DNA of 64,000 nt from positions 3,472,001 through 3,536,000 of the forward strand of contig NZ_CP012150.1 of NCBI RefSeq assembly GCF_001187505.1. The letters run 5' to 3'. The stretch comes from Mycolicibacterium goodii (lineage in GTDB: Bacteria; Actinomycetota; Actinomycetes; Mycobacteriales; Mycobacteriaceae). Positions 8,894 through 17,347 of this stretch are shown here, piece after piece. The notes under the pieces were generated by a model that made no database searches, was not told where the DNA came from, and was given only the letters and a program-made list of their open reading frames with translations. The position numbers and the translations under genes were made by a program. Position 1 is the first letter of the stretch. Every line of letters starts with the position of its first letter.

Positions 8894-9529
8894 GTGACGC
8901 CACCCCAGGGGCAGGCCGAGGCTGCAAGGCCCTACGAGACCTTGCTCGCCAAGGGCGAAGATCGCAGGCAGCGCATCCTTTCGGTCGCCGAGAGGCTGCT
9001 CGCCCGCAACGGTTGGCGCAACACCTCACTCGCCCAGATCGCCAAGGAGGCCGGGGTCACCTCGGCCGGTCTGCTGCATCATTTCGAGTCCAAGGAGCAT
9101 CTGCTCAACGCGGTGCTCGACGCCAGGGATCTCGACGACGACGCACACGCCGACCGGTCCGGCGACCTTGCCGACGAGATCAAGCGGGTGGCCGAGCGGT
9201 TCGTCCGGGCACCCGAGTTGGTCGGCACGTTCACCGTGCTGCTGGTGGAGAACATCCAGCCCGATGCACCGCTGCACGATCGTTTGCTGAAACGTCAGCA
9301 GGATGCCCACGACATCGTCGCGGACATCATTCGCCGCGGCCAGCTCAGTGGCCGCTACCGCCCGGACTTCGACCCGGCCACCAAGGCCGTGGAGATACTC
9401 GCCTTCGTCAACGGAATGGAGACCTCATGGTTACTCGATCCCTCACTGCCGCTGCAGGACGTGTTCAAGGGATACGCCGAGATGTTGGCCCGCGAGATCG
9501 AGCTGCCGTCCAGTCGACGCGGAGAGTGA
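8894..9529 (+). CDS. TetR family transcriptional regulator
   Basis: A 211-residue TetR-type repressor. The N-terminal helix-turn-helix covers about residues 24-70 (ILSVAERLLARNGW, then SLAQIAKEAGVTSAGLLHHF), followed by a ligand-binding helical domain. The start is GTG 8894 with AAGGAG six bases upstream; longer in-frame extensions have no such site. The strong inverted repeat upstream is its likely operator. It is followed 14 bases later by a hypothetical gene, probably cotranscribed. It may control itself, the following gene and perhaps the facing P450. Confidence 0.92.
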   Translation: MTPPQGQAEAARPYETLLAKGEDRRQRILSVAERLLARNGWRNTSLAQIAKEAGVTSAGLLHHFESKEHLLNAVLDARDLDDDAHADRSGDLADEIKRVAERFVRAPELVGTFTVLLVENIQPDAPLHDRLLKRQQDAHDIVADIIRRGQLSGRYRPDFDPATKAVEILAFVNGMETSWLLDPSLPLQDVFKGYAEMLAREIELPSSRRGE

Positions 9530-9543
9530 AAGTGGAGGACGAC

Positions 9544-10047
9544 ATGAGGTATCGACTCGACGTGGTCGCCCCGTGTGTGGTCGACGCCGTGCGGTACGCA
9601 GGCGGCTGGCTCGTCGACCGCGTCATGGCCGGCTGGGACGTCACGGTGCTGATCGACGGTGACGAGGACCTGCGGCCGCTGGACATCCTCGGCGTCGACA
9701 CCATCGACCTGGAGAGCGTGCTGGTGTCCTGGCAGGACCGGCCGCATCCGCAGACCGTGGCGGTGGCGGCCGATCTGTTCAACAGCGACAAGCGTGTTCG
9801 TTTCGGCGTGCTCGGCGCCTTGGAGCAGGGGCTCACCGAGGTCACCCTGTGGGGCGAGGAGTGTCCCGCCGATCTCAGTGTGTGCCCCGCCCGCCACGAA
9901 CTGTCCGCTGCCGCACGCGCATTCAAGGCCCAGGCGCTCGCCGCGGCGCACCATCCCGACGCCACGTCCGTCGGCGCCACCGAGACGTTCCGCACCGGCA
10001 CCATGATCAGCCGCTCGGTGCCCGCCGATCTCATCTTCGCCAGCTGA
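9544..10047 (+). CDS. conserved hypothetical protein after TetR
   Basis: A 167-residue soluble protein that I do not recognise. The N terminus (MRYRLDVVAPCVVDAVRYAGGWLVDRVMAGWDVTVLID) looks like an alpha/beta fold; there is no signal peptide or membrane helix. ATG 9544 follows GGAGG by 5 bases and lies 14 bases after the TetR stop, so the two genes form an operon. Several cysteines (WGEECPADLSVCPA) sit mid-protein. A regulatory or accessory role with the TetR protein is only a guess from position. Confidence 0.75.
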   Translation: MRYRLDVVAPCVVDAVRYAGGWLVDRVMAGWDVTVLIDGDEDLRPLDILGVDTIDLESVLVSWQDRPHPQTVAVAADLFNSDKRVRFGVLGALEQGLTEVTLWGEECPADLSVCPARHELSAAARAFKAQALAAAHHPDATSVGATETFRTGTMISRSVPADLIFAS

Positions 10048-10084
10048 TCCTCATTTCGGCGGAGAGACGGGACGGGGAGGAGGG

Positions 10085-11275
10085 TCAGCGCACGAATGTG
10101 GGCATGGCTGCCCAGCCGCGCACCGCGGCGGTCTCCGACGGCCTGGCGTTGTCCCAGTCGACCTCCCACTCGCGGTAGCGCTTGAGGATCTCCTCGAGCG
10201 CTACCCGAAGCTCGAGTCGGGCCAGTGCGTTGCCCATGCAGAAGTGCGTACCCGCGCCAAAGGTCATGTGCGAGAACTGTTCCCGATGGATGTCGAACAC
10301 GTCGCCATCCGGCGGGAAACGCCGGTGGTCACGGTTGGCGGCCCCGACGAGCATGAGCATCGCCGATCCGGCAGGCACGGTCTGCCCGTAGTACTCGACG
10401 TCGCGCGTGACGTAGCGGGCGATCTGCAGGGCCGGCGGCTCCCAGCGCAGCAGCTCCTCGATGGCCTGCGGAATCAGGGCCGGGTTCGTCACGAGGTCGC
10501 GGCGCTGGTCCGGGTGGTCGGCCAGGGTCTTGCCCGCCCACCCCAGTGCGCGCGTCGTGGTCTCCGAACCCGCGGTGGCGATGACGGTCAGATACAGCAG
10601 CAGTTCGTCGCGGCGCAGCCTGCGGACCGTACCCGTCTCGTCCTCGAACTCCGCGTTGAGCAGGTCGGTCATGATGTCGTCGGACGGATTCTCGGCGCGC
10701 CAGTCGATGAACTCCGCGAACACCTCACCGGTGGCCAGTGCGTCGACGGTCTGGCCCTGCAGCGTCTGTTCGCCGTGGTCGGTGATCGCGCGCTGACGGT
10801 CCTCGGGGATGCCCAGCAGCATGCCGATGACGCGCATGGGCATCTGCTCGCCGAGGTCGTTGACGAAGTCGAACCTGTCCGACCCGCCCACCGCGTCGAG
10901 GCAGCGCGTGGTGAACTCCCGGATCTGGGGTTCCAGGGCGAGCACCTTGCGGGGCGTGAACATCCGCGACAGCAGGTTGCGGTGGATGTTGTGGATCGGC
11001 GGATCCTCGAAAATCAGTGTGCCGGGCGGGATCTCCATGCCGCTCTTGATGAGCTCGAGCAACGCGCCGCGGCCCGAGATGAACGTCTCGTGGTCGATCA
11101 CGGCCTTGTTGACGTCGTGGTACCGGCTCAGTGCGTAGAAGTCGTGCTGTTCGTTGTGATACAGCGGCGCCTCTTCGCGGATCCGCGCGAAAACCTCGTG
11201 CGGTTCCATGTTGAGCTGGATGTTGTACGGGTCGTAGTACAGGTCTGGTGCGGCACTGGTGGTGGGCTGAGTCAT
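10085..11275 (-). CDS. cytochrome P450
   Basis: A 396-residue bacterial class I P450. The heme-binding loop FGAGTHFCMG puts the cysteine ligand at C346; the I-helix oxygen-activation motif is AGSETTTR and EELLR is the ExxR. ATG 11275 follows GGAG by 7 bases; the longer frame to 11335 lacks a ribosome site. No ferredoxin gene is adjacent, so it must borrow electrons from elsewhere. It resembles the P450 at 18489-19730 around the N terminus (APLYHxExDFYALSR). It converges on the TetR/hypothetical pair; only 37 bases separate the ends. Confidence 0.95.
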   Translation of the reverse strand: MTQPTTSAAPDLYYDPYNIQLNMEPHEVFARIREEAPLYHNEQHDFYALSRYHDVNKAVIDHETFISGRGALLELIKSGMEIPPGTLIFEDPPIHNIHRNLLSRMFTPRKVLALEPQIREFTTRCLDAVGGSDRFDFVNDLGEQMPMRVIGMLLGIPEDRQRAITDHGEQTLQGQTVDALATGEVFAEFIDWRAENPSDDIMTDLLNAEFEDETGTVRRLRRDELLLYLTVIATAGSETTTRALGWAGKTLADHPDQRRDLVTNPALIPQAIEELLRWEPPALQIARYVTRDVEYYGQTVPAGSAMLMLVGAANRDHRRFPPDGDVFDIHREQFSHMTFGAGTHFCMGNALARLELRVALEEILKRYREWEVDWDNARPSETAAVRGWAAMPTFVR

Positions 11276-11356
11276 CGGGACTCCGTCGTCGAAGGGCGGG
11301 CGACGCGGATCGAGGACGCAGCGCCGCAGCCGCAAGCTGACATAGTCGTTTTATGA

Positions 11357-11384
11357 GTTTACACTCGGCGGGAAAGTTGTAAAC
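11357..11384. promoter_or_regulatory. inverted repeat upstream of P450
   Basis: GTTTACA and TGTAAAC form perfect 7-base arms 14 bases apart, about 80 bases upstream of the P450 start and directly after the stop of the quinone oxidoreductase gene. It could be a regulator site for the P450 promoter; it has no U-tract, so a terminator is less likely. Confidence 0.4.
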
Positions 11385-11386
11385 CG

Positions 11387-12352
11387 TCAGCCGACGTCCA
11401 GGACCACCTTGCCCACGGCCCGGCCCTCGGCGACATGGCGCAACGCGGCCGCGGCCTCGGCGAGGGGATAGACCGCGCCGATGTGCGGCGTCACGGCGCC
11501 CGAGGCCAACATCTGGGTGAGCTCGGATTCGTTGCGGGCGAACTCCTCCGGCGCGACGTCGCGGAACTGGAAGCCGACGATCTGCGCGCCCTTCACCAGC
11601 ACGAGGTTCAGCGGTATCCGGGGGATGACGCCGGAGGCGAACCCGATGGTGACGAACCGTCCGCCGCGCCGCAGTGTGCGCAGGGCGGGTTCGGACAGTT
11701 CACCGCCGACCGGGTCGATGACCGCGTGCGCGCCGTGGGGGACGGCGTCGCGCAGCGCCGCGCGCAGCGGCCCGGCTTTGTGGTCGACGAGGTGATGGGC
11801 ACCGTATCGCGCTGCGGCATCGAGCTTTTCCGGTGACGACGCCACCGCGGTGACCCGGGCGCCGACGGCCACCGCGAGTTGCACCGCGGCAAGCCCGACG
11901 CCGCCTCCTGCGCCGAGCACCACGACGTCGTCGCCCGGACAGATCCGCGCCGTCGAACGCAGGGCGTGAAACGCGGTGCGGTGCGCGACGCCGGATGCGG
12001 CCGCGACACGGTCGTCGTGGCGGTCGACGGCGGGCCGCAACGTGGCGGTGTCGACGCACACCTGTTCGGCGAACGCGCCGTACATGCCGGTGCCGACCAC
12101 GCGGTCCCCGATGGCAAAACCCGTTACACCGTCGGCGATTTCGGTCACGACACCGGCGAACTCGCTGCCGGGGACGAACGGCGCAGGCACGTTCACCTGA
12201 TACTTGTCGGCCACCAGCAGCACATCGGGGAAGTTCACCGCGGCCGCCCCGACGCGCACCCGCACCTGACCGGTCCCGAGTGCGGGCGGCGGCACATCCT
12301 CGATACGGACAACCTCGGGCGGTCCGTACCGCGGGCAAACGGCGGCGCGCAC
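11387..12352 (-). CDS. NADPH:quinone oxidoreductase-like, MDR family
   Basis: A 321-residue zinc-free medium-chain dehydrogenase/reductase. The N-terminal GroES-like domain has VNFPDVLLVADKYQ and VPGSEFAGVVTEI; the Rossmann motif is GAGGGVGLAAVQLA near residue 148. It probably reduces an enone or quinone with NADPH. The start is GTG 12352, one base after the stop of the upstream kinase-like gene, so it is the last gene of the operon TetR, acyl-CoA dehydrogenase, kinase, oxidoreductase. Confidence 0.9.
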   Translation of the reverse strand: MRAAVCPRYGPPEVVRIEDVPPPALGTGQVRVRVGAAAVNFPDVLLVADKYQVNVPAPFVPGSEFAGVVTEIADGVTGFAIGDRVVGTGMYGAFAEQVCVDTATLRPAVDRHDDRVAAASGVAHRTAFHALRSTARICPGDDVVVLGAGGGVGLAAVQLAVAVGARVTAVASSPEKLDAAARYGAHHLVDHKAGPLRAALRDAVPHGAHAVIDPVGGELSEPALRTLRRGGRFVTIGFASGVIPRIPLNLVLVKGAQIVGFQFRDVAPEEFARNESELTQMLASGAVTPHIGAVYPLAEAAAALRHVAEGRAVGKVVLDVG

Positions 12353-12353
12353 G

Positions 12354-13382
12354 TCAGCCCCGGTAGTCGGTGGATTCGGCGAGTTCGGCCGCCGAGGCCA
12401 TCAGGCTCGTCACCACCGGGCCGAACGCGAGCAATTTCTGGTCGTCACCGGCACGCTGGAAGCCCTGCTCCAGCACGATCGCGAGCTTCCACCTGGCCAG
12501 CACCAGGTAGTAGTCCAGATCGTCGACCTGACGTCCCGACACCTCGGCGTAGTGCGCGACCACGTCGTCGCGTGCGGGCATGCCACGCATGTCGACATAA
12601 TCCATTCCACCGTGTGCACCCTCGGCGCTCGGCCAACTCTGCACCATCCACGCCAGATCGAGCTTTGGGTCCCCGACCGTGCCCATCTCCCAGTCGACGA
12701 TCGCCGCCAGCGTCGCGGGGGCGCCGTGGCGGTACATCACATTGGCGAACTGGTAGTCGCCGTGCATGACACCGGGGATGTAGTCGAGCGGCCTGTGCGC
12801 GCGCAGCCAGTCGGTCGCGACGTCCAACCCGGGCAGGTCGCGTCGCCTGATCCGTTGCAGGAAGCCGATCCAGCGGTCGACCTGCCGCTCGTGGAAACCG
12901 TCGGGTCGGCCCAGGTCCGCCAGTCCGCGTTCGCGCCAGTCGACCTTGGAGAGCAGCGCAATGCCCTCGGCCAGTTGGTAACTCAGGCCCGCCCGAGCGC
13001 CGAGGTCGCTGTTGAACGGTTCGGGCCACACGCCGTGCCGATCCATGGGGGACCAGCCGTCGACGTGGCCCATCAGGTAGAACGCCCGGCCCAGCACGCC
13101 GGGGTCGTCGCACATGCCGACGGCCTCGGTGTGGGGCACATCGGTGCCGTCGAGCGCGGAGATGATGCGCCACTCGCGCAGGATGCCCTTGTCGCGGTCG
13201 GGCGGTGCGCCCGGCGGCGGCATGCGCAGCACGCATCGCGCCTCGCCGCGGCGCAATTCGTAGATGACGTTCTGCGTGCCTCCGGACAGGAAATGCGCGG
13301 TCAGCGGTTCGCCCTTGCCCGGGAGCGCCGCGTCGTCCATCCAGTCGGCCAGGCGCGTGGTGTCGATCTGCGGTGTGCTCAC
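12354..13382 (-). CDS. aminoglycoside phosphotransferase-like kinase (APH family)
   Basis: A 342-residue protein of the APH/ACAD10-ACAD11 kinase-like family. The catalytic loop is HGDYQFANVMY (H207, D209, N214) and the metal-binding aspartate is D230 in DWEMGTVGDPKLDLAW. In animals this domain is fused to acyl-CoA dehydrogenases (ACAD10/11) that metabolise 4-hydroxyacyl-CoAs through a phosphorylated intermediate. Here it overlaps the acyl-CoA dehydrogenase gene by 4 bases (GTGA), so the bacterial pair probably does the same kind of reaction. That role is inferred from family and neighbour. Confidence 0.87.
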   Translation of the reverse strand: MSTPQIDTTRLADWMDDAALPGKGEPLTAHFLSGGTQNVIYELRRGEARCVLRMPPPGAPPDRDKGILREWRIISALDGTDVPHTEAVGMCDDPGVLGRAFYLMGHVDGWSPMDRHGVWPEPFNSDLGARAGLSYQLAEGIALLSKVDWRERGLADLGRPDGFHERQVDRWIGFLQRIRRRDLPGLDVATDWLRAHRPLDYIPGVMHGDYQFANVMYRHGAPATLAAIVDWEMGTVGDPKLDLAWMVQSWPSAEGAHGGMDYVDMRGMPARDDVVAHYAEVSGRQVDDLDYYLVLARWKLAIVLEQGFQRAGDDQKLLAFGPVVTSLMASAAELAESTDYRG

Positions 13383-14686
13383 AGGTTGCCCACCTCGTTC
13401 TCCAGGTAGTCGGCCAGTTTGGCGCGGGCGGCCTCACGCTTGCGGGGGATCCACTCGGTGGGCCAGGTGTCCTCGGTGGCCTGGTAATCGCGCAGCAGTT
13501 GCTTGGCGACGGTGGTCTTGTGCACCTCGGTGGGGCCGTCGGCCAGGCCCATGACGGCCGCACCGGTGACCATGCCGAGGAACGGCATCTCGTTGGTGAC
13601 CCCGAGCGCGCCGTGCACCTGCATTGCGCGCCAAGCGATGTCGTGCAGCACGGTGGGCATGACCACCTTGACCGCGGCGATGTCCTTGCGGACCTTCTTG
13701 TAGTCGTTGTATTTGTCGATCTCCCATGCGGTGTAGAGCACCATCAGACGGAACTGCAGCAACTGCGCATACGAGTCGGCGATGTAGCCCTGCACGAACT
13801 GCTTGTCGGACAACCTGCTTCCCTGAGTCTTGCGGCTCAACGCGCGCTCGCACATCATGTCGAGCGCCTTGCGTGCGAGCCCGATCGTGCGCATCGCGTG
13901 GTGGATCCGCCCGCCGCCGAGTCGCGTCTGCGCGATGACGAACGCCTGTCCCTCACCACCGAGCAGCGCGTCGTTGGGCACGCGCACGTTGTCGTAGTGG
14001 ATCAGGGCGTGCTGACCCGCGTTGTCGCGTTCGCCGTACAGGCCGATGTTGCGGACGATCTCGACGCCCGGGGTGTCGGTGGGCACCAGGAACATCGACA
14101 TGCCCTGGTAGGCGTTGACATCGGGGTTGGTCACGACCATGACGATGAGGAACGACGAGGTGGCAGCGTTGGAGGAGAAGAACTTCCAGCCGTTGATGAC
14201 CCAGCTCGACCCATCCGCGTCCTTTTCCGCGCGGGTGGTGAACAGCGTCGGGTCCGCGCCCGCATGCGGTTCGGTCATCGAGTAGCACGAGAACAACTCA
14301 CCGTCGAGCAACGGGCGCAGGTAGCGCTTTTTCTGCTCGTCGGTGCCGTAGTGCGCGATGATCTCGGCGTTGCCGGTGTCGGGGGCCTGGCAACCGAACA
14401 CGATGGGAGCCCACTGTGACCGGCCGAGAATCTCGTTGAGCAGCGCCAGTTTGAGCTGCCCGTAACCCTGACCGCCGAGGTCAGGGCCCAGATGGGTGGC
14501 CCACAGGCCTTTTCGGCGGACCTCTGCTTTCAGCGGGTCGATCGCTTCGCGCCGCTTGCCCTCCAGTGGGACGAACTGCTGGTGTGGCCACACCAGGTCG
14601 AGCGGTTCGACCTTCTCCCGGACGAACTCGTCGGCCCAGTCGAGGACCTCCTGATATTCGGGGTCGGTCTCGAAATCCCACGCCAT
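13379..14686 (-). CDS. acyl-CoA dehydrogenase (ACAD10/11-like)
   Basis: A 435-residue acyl-CoA dehydrogenase, longer than usual for FadE and of the ACAD10/11-like type (GPDLGGQGYGQLKLALLNEILGR, TEPHAGADPTLFTTRA, GALGVTNEMPF). AGAAGGAGG precedes the ATG. It sits between a TetR gene and the APH-like kinase, with which it overlaps. With the kinase it may process 4-hydroxyacyl-CoA. No member of the shared operator family was found upstream, so it belongs to a separately controlled unit. Confidence 0.9.
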   Translation of the reverse strand: MAWDFETDPEYQEVLDWADEFVREKVEPLDLVWPHQQFVPLEGKRREAIDPLKAEVRRKGLWATHLGPDLGGQGYGQLKLALLNEILGRSQWAPIVFGCQAPDTGNAEIIAHYGTDEQKKRYLRPLLDGELFSCYSMTEPHAGADPTLFTTRAEKDADGSSWVINGWKFFSSNAATSSFLIVMVVTNPDVNAYQGMSMFLVPTDTPGVEIVRNIGLYGERDNAGQHALIHYDNVRVPNDALLGGEGQAFVIAQTRLGGGRIHHAMRTIGLARKALDMMCERALSRKTQGSRLSDKQFVQGYIADSYAQLLQFRLMVLYTAWEIDKYNDYKKVRKDIAAVKVVMPTVLHDIAWRAMQVHGALGVTNEMPFLGMVTGAAVMGLADGPTEVHKTTVAKQLLRDYQATEDTWPTEWIPRKREAARAKLADYLENEVGNL

Positions 14687-14702
14687 CGTGCCTCCTTCTC
14701 GG

Positions 14703-15368
14703 TCAGGGGTCGGTCCGGTCGAATCCGGTGACCAGCGCGGCGACGTCGCGCGTCACGACATCGGCGAACGAGCGTTCGCCGTAACCTCCAGCGGCCCAGT
14801 GCCGTACGCCTGCGCTGACGAGGACCTGTGCCAGCCGCGACAGGTGTGCGACGTCGACGTGGGCCGCGAGCTTGCCGTCGGCCTGTGCCCTGGCGAACAG
14901 TTCGCCGAACATGTCGGCGTCGCTGCCATCTGGATCGACCGGGCCGGCGGTGCCGGCGAGGATCCGGTGTTCGTGCCGGTAGCCCTCCAGGACGGTCTCG
15001 ACGATCAACTCGGGTGGGTTGCGCGCCATCGACCGCTCGAGACTGCGCAGCGCCTCGGCGATGACGTCCACCACCTCATAGTCGGCCTTGAGCAGTGATC
15101 GCACGCGGTTCTGGGCGGATCGGGTGGACAGCAGTCCCACCTCGAACAGCACGTCCTCCTTGGCAGGGAAATAGAAGTAGAACAGCGCACGGGACACTCC
15201 CGCGGCGCGGCAGATGTCGGCGACGGTGGTTCTGGCGTAGCCGTTGGTGCGCCACAACGCCATCGCGGCCTGAACCAGTGCGCGCTTGGTCTGGTGTGAC
15301 CGCGCGCGTTGATACGACGCGCGTCGTTGACCACCGTCAGTGGGTGCTGCCGCGTCCGATGTCGGCAT
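14703..15368 (-). CDS. TetR family transcriptional regulator
   Basis: A 221-residue TetR regulator. The DNA-binding domain covers about residues 28-72 (ALVQAAMALWRTNGYARTTVADICRAAGVSRALFYFYF). It heads a minus-strand operon with an acyl-CoA dehydrogenase, kinase and oxidoreductase, 16 bases before the dehydrogenase start. Its promoter region is shared with the divergent P450 gene and contains a 9-base inverted repeat at 15446-15468 and a member of the shared operator family at 15521. It is one of three TetR genes here that could be the regulator of the large regulon, but nothing in the sequence proves it. Confidence 0.9.
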   Translation of the reverse strand: MPTSDAAAPTDGGQRRASYQRARSHQTKRALVQAAMALWRTNGYARTTVADICRAAGVSRALFYFYFPAKEDVLFEVGLLSTRSAQNRVRSLLKADYEVVDVIAEALRSLERSMARNPPELIVETVLEGYRHEHRILAGTAGPVDPDGSDADMFGELFARAQADGKLAAHVDVAHLSRLAQVLVSAGVRHWAAGGYGERSFADVVTRDVAALVTGFDRTDP

Positions 15369-15445
15369 GAGCGGACTTTAACAGCGGATTTTGGTCTTGG
15401 GAACCATGAGTGCTGGTCGACGGATGTCGAACTAACTCGCATGCC

Positions 15446-15468
15446 GCGACACCAGGACGTGGTGTCGC
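15446..15468. promoter_or_regulatory. inverted repeat in TetR/P450 intergenic region
   Basis: GCGACACCA and TGGTGTCGC are perfect 9-base arms around GGACG. The spacing and position, 78 bases upstream of the TetR start, suit an autoregulatory TetR operator. A short hairpin is the alternative. Confidence 0.5.
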
Positions 15469-15520
15469 AGGCCCCGGCGTTGACGCGTTGCGCGTGCTAT
15501 GGAAATCTAATGTTCAAAGA

Positions 15521-15537
15521 TGAGAGTCCCATTCTCA
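15521..15537. promoter_or_regulatory. regulon operator site 3
   Basis: TGAGAGTCCCATTCTCA matches the shared motif at 11 of 12 arm positions and lies 23 bases before the P450 start. It would control the P450, ferredoxin, DUF1330 and luciferase-like genes. Confidence 0.68.
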
Positions 15538-15560
15538 TTCGGGCCTGAACGGGAGCACTG

Positions 15561-16841
15561 ATGGCGATCGACCCCACCGGAATCGATTTCTTCCGCGATG
15601 AGCGTTTGGTCGACGACCCGTACCCGTTCTTCGAGGCGCTGCGCAACAAGTGCCCGGTCAGCCGCGAGGACCACCACGACGTGACGATGGTGACCGGTTG
15701 GGAGGAAGCGGTCCAGGTCTACAACGACGAGCAGACGTTCTCGTCGTGCATCTCGGTCACCGGCCCGTTCCCGGGGTTCCCGGTGTCGCTCGAGGGCCGC
15801 AGCCCCGAAGAGGTCACCGCGCTGATCGACAAGCACCGCGACGAACTGCCGTTCAGCGATCAGTTGCCGACCCTCGATCCGCCCACCCACACCAATCACC
15901 GCTCGCTGCTCATGCGGCTGATCACGCCCAAGCGCCTCAAGGAGAACGAGGACGCGATGTGGCGGCTCGCCGACGAGGTGCTCGACGGCTTTCTCGCACC
16001 CGGCCGCGGCGAGTTCATCAAGGGCTTCGCGGGACCGTTCACGCTGCTGGTGATCGCCGACCTGCTCGGCATCCCCGACGAGGACCGCCAATCGTTCGTC
16101 AACGGCATCAAGCAGCACTCCGGCGGCGGTGTCGGCAGCACCAATACCGAGTCACTGGCGCACAGCCCGCTGGAGTTCCTGTACGGCCAGTTCGCCGACT
16201 ACGCCACCGACCGCCGCGCCAATCCGCGCGACGACGTGCTGACCGGCCTGGCCACCGCGACGTTCCCCGACGGCACCCTGCCCGATGTCGGTGACGTCGC
16301 CCGCGTGGCCACCAACGTGTTCTCGGCCGGCCAGGAGACCACGGTCCGCCTGCTGGGCACCGCGCTGAAGATCCTCGGTGAGCGGCCCGAGATCCAGCAG
16401 CGGCTGCGCGACGACCGCAGCCTGATACCGAATTTCATCGAAGAGGCGCTGCGGATCGAGAGCCCCGTCAAGGGCGACTTCCGGCTGTCGCGGTGCCCGG
16501 TGACCATCGGTGACACCGAACTGAGCGCGGGCACCACGGTGATGGTGCTCAACGGTGCGGCCAACCGCGACCCGCGGCGGTTCGAAGATCCCGACACCTT
16601 CGACCCCGCCCGCAAGAACGCCCGCCAGCATCTGGCATTCGGTCGCGGCATCCACAGTTGCCCGGGCGCACCGCTGGCACGTGCCGAGACCCGCGTCGGA
16701 CTGGAACGTCTGCTCGATCGCACCACCGACATCCGGATCGCCGAGGCCGAACACGGCCCGGCGGGCAACCGCCGCTACGACTACATCCCGACGTTCATCC
16801 TGCGCGGGCTCACCGAGCTGCACCTGGAGTTCGACACCTGA
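15561..16841 (+). CDS. cytochrome P450
   Basis: A 426-residue class I P450. The heme loop FGRGIHSCPG gives C367, the I-helix shows SAGQETT, and EEALR is the ExxR. GGGAG precedes the ATG. It overlaps the ferredoxin gene by one base (TGATG), so the redox partner is made together with it. It is a close paralogue of the P450 at 51057-52364: both share LLTPKRLKENEDxMWRLADE-like text and the ending GPAGNRRYxYxPTxILRGLTE. Substrate unknown; it belongs to the shared-operator regulon. Confidence 0.96.
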   Translation: MAIDPTGIDFFRDERLVDDPYPFFEALRNKCPVSREDHHDVTMVTGWEEAVQVYNDEQTFSSCISVTGPFPGFPVSLEGRSPEEVTALIDKHRDELPFSDQLPTLDPPTHTNHRSLLMRLITPKRLKENEDAMWRLADEVLDGFLAPGRGEFIKGFAGPFTLLVIADLLGIPDEDRQSFVNGIKQHSGGGVGSTNTESLAHSPLEFLYGQFADYATDRRANPRDDVLTGLATATFPDGTLPDVGDVARVATNVFSAGQETTVRLLGTALKILGERPEIQQRLRDDRSLIPNFIEEALRIESPVKGDFRLSRCPVTIGDTELSAGTTVMVLNGAANRDPRRFEDPDTFDPARKNARQHLAFGRGIHSCPGAPLARAETRVGLERLLDRTTDIRIAEAEHGPAGNRRYDYIPTFILRGLTELHLEFDT

Positions 16842-17035
16842 TGCGGGTCAGGGTCGACGAGGACCGCTGTGCCGGCCACGGCATGTGCCTGACACTGTGC
16901 CCCGAGGTCTTCGAGATGTCAGACGACGGCTGGGCGGTGGCCGATCCGGGTGAGCTGCCCGCCGGACTCGAAGGCGCCGCCCATCAGGCGATCCAGAACT
17001 GCCCGGAACGAGCGATCATCGAGATCACCGATTAG
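16841..17035 (+). CDS. [3Fe-4S] ferredoxin
   Basis: A 64-residue P450-type ferredoxin. Cluster residues are C10 and C16 in CAGHGMC, with a histidine at the position that in 4Fe-4S proteins is cysteine, and C54 in NCPERAI. A further cysteine, C20, follows in LTLCPEVF. It starts on the last base of the preceding P450 stop and is its obvious electron donor. Confidence 0.93.
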   Translation: MRVRVDEDRCAGHGMCLTLCPEVFEMSDDGWAVADPGELPAGLEGAAHQAIQNCPERAIIEITD

Positions 17036-17050
17036 AGAAAGAGATTCGCA

Positions 17051-17344
17051 ATGCCGGCAAAGGGCTATGTGATCATCACCGAGGACATCAAGAACCCGGA
17101 AGGCATGGCCGAGTACGCCAAGGCCGCCGGCCCCACCATGGCGGGTGCGACCATCCTCGCCGTCGACCAGAAGGCCGAGGTGGTCGAGGGCACCTGGCAC
17201 GGTACCCAGACCGTCGTGCTGGAGTTCCCGTCCGTCGAGGCGGCGCGTGAATGGTACTTCTCCGACGCCTATCAGAACGCCGCCAAGATCCGGCAGAGTG
17301 CCGCCGAGTGCAACGGGGTCATCGTCACGGGCTTCCCGTCCTGA
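17051..17344 (+). CDS. DUF1330 family protein
   Basis: A 97-residue single-domain protein of the DUF1330 (ferredoxin-fold, dimeric alpha-beta barrel) family: GYVIITEDIKNPEGMAEYAKAA, then LEFPSVEAAREWYFSDAYQ. Such proteins often sit in catabolic clusters but their reaction is not established. It follows the ferredoxin by 15 bases, preceded by a purine-rich AGAAAGAG. Cytoplasmic; no signal. Confidence 0.88.
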   Translation: MPAKGYVIITEDIKNPEGMAEYAKAAGPTMAGATILAVDQKAEVVEGTWHGTQTVVLEFPSVEAAREWYFSDAYQNAAKIRQSAAECNGVIVTGFPS

Positions 17345-17347
17345 TCG

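Noticed and set aside
15446..15468. Inverted repeat as a rho-independent terminator
   Set aside because: It lies upstream of two divergent genes and has no T-run, so a regulator site is more plausible.
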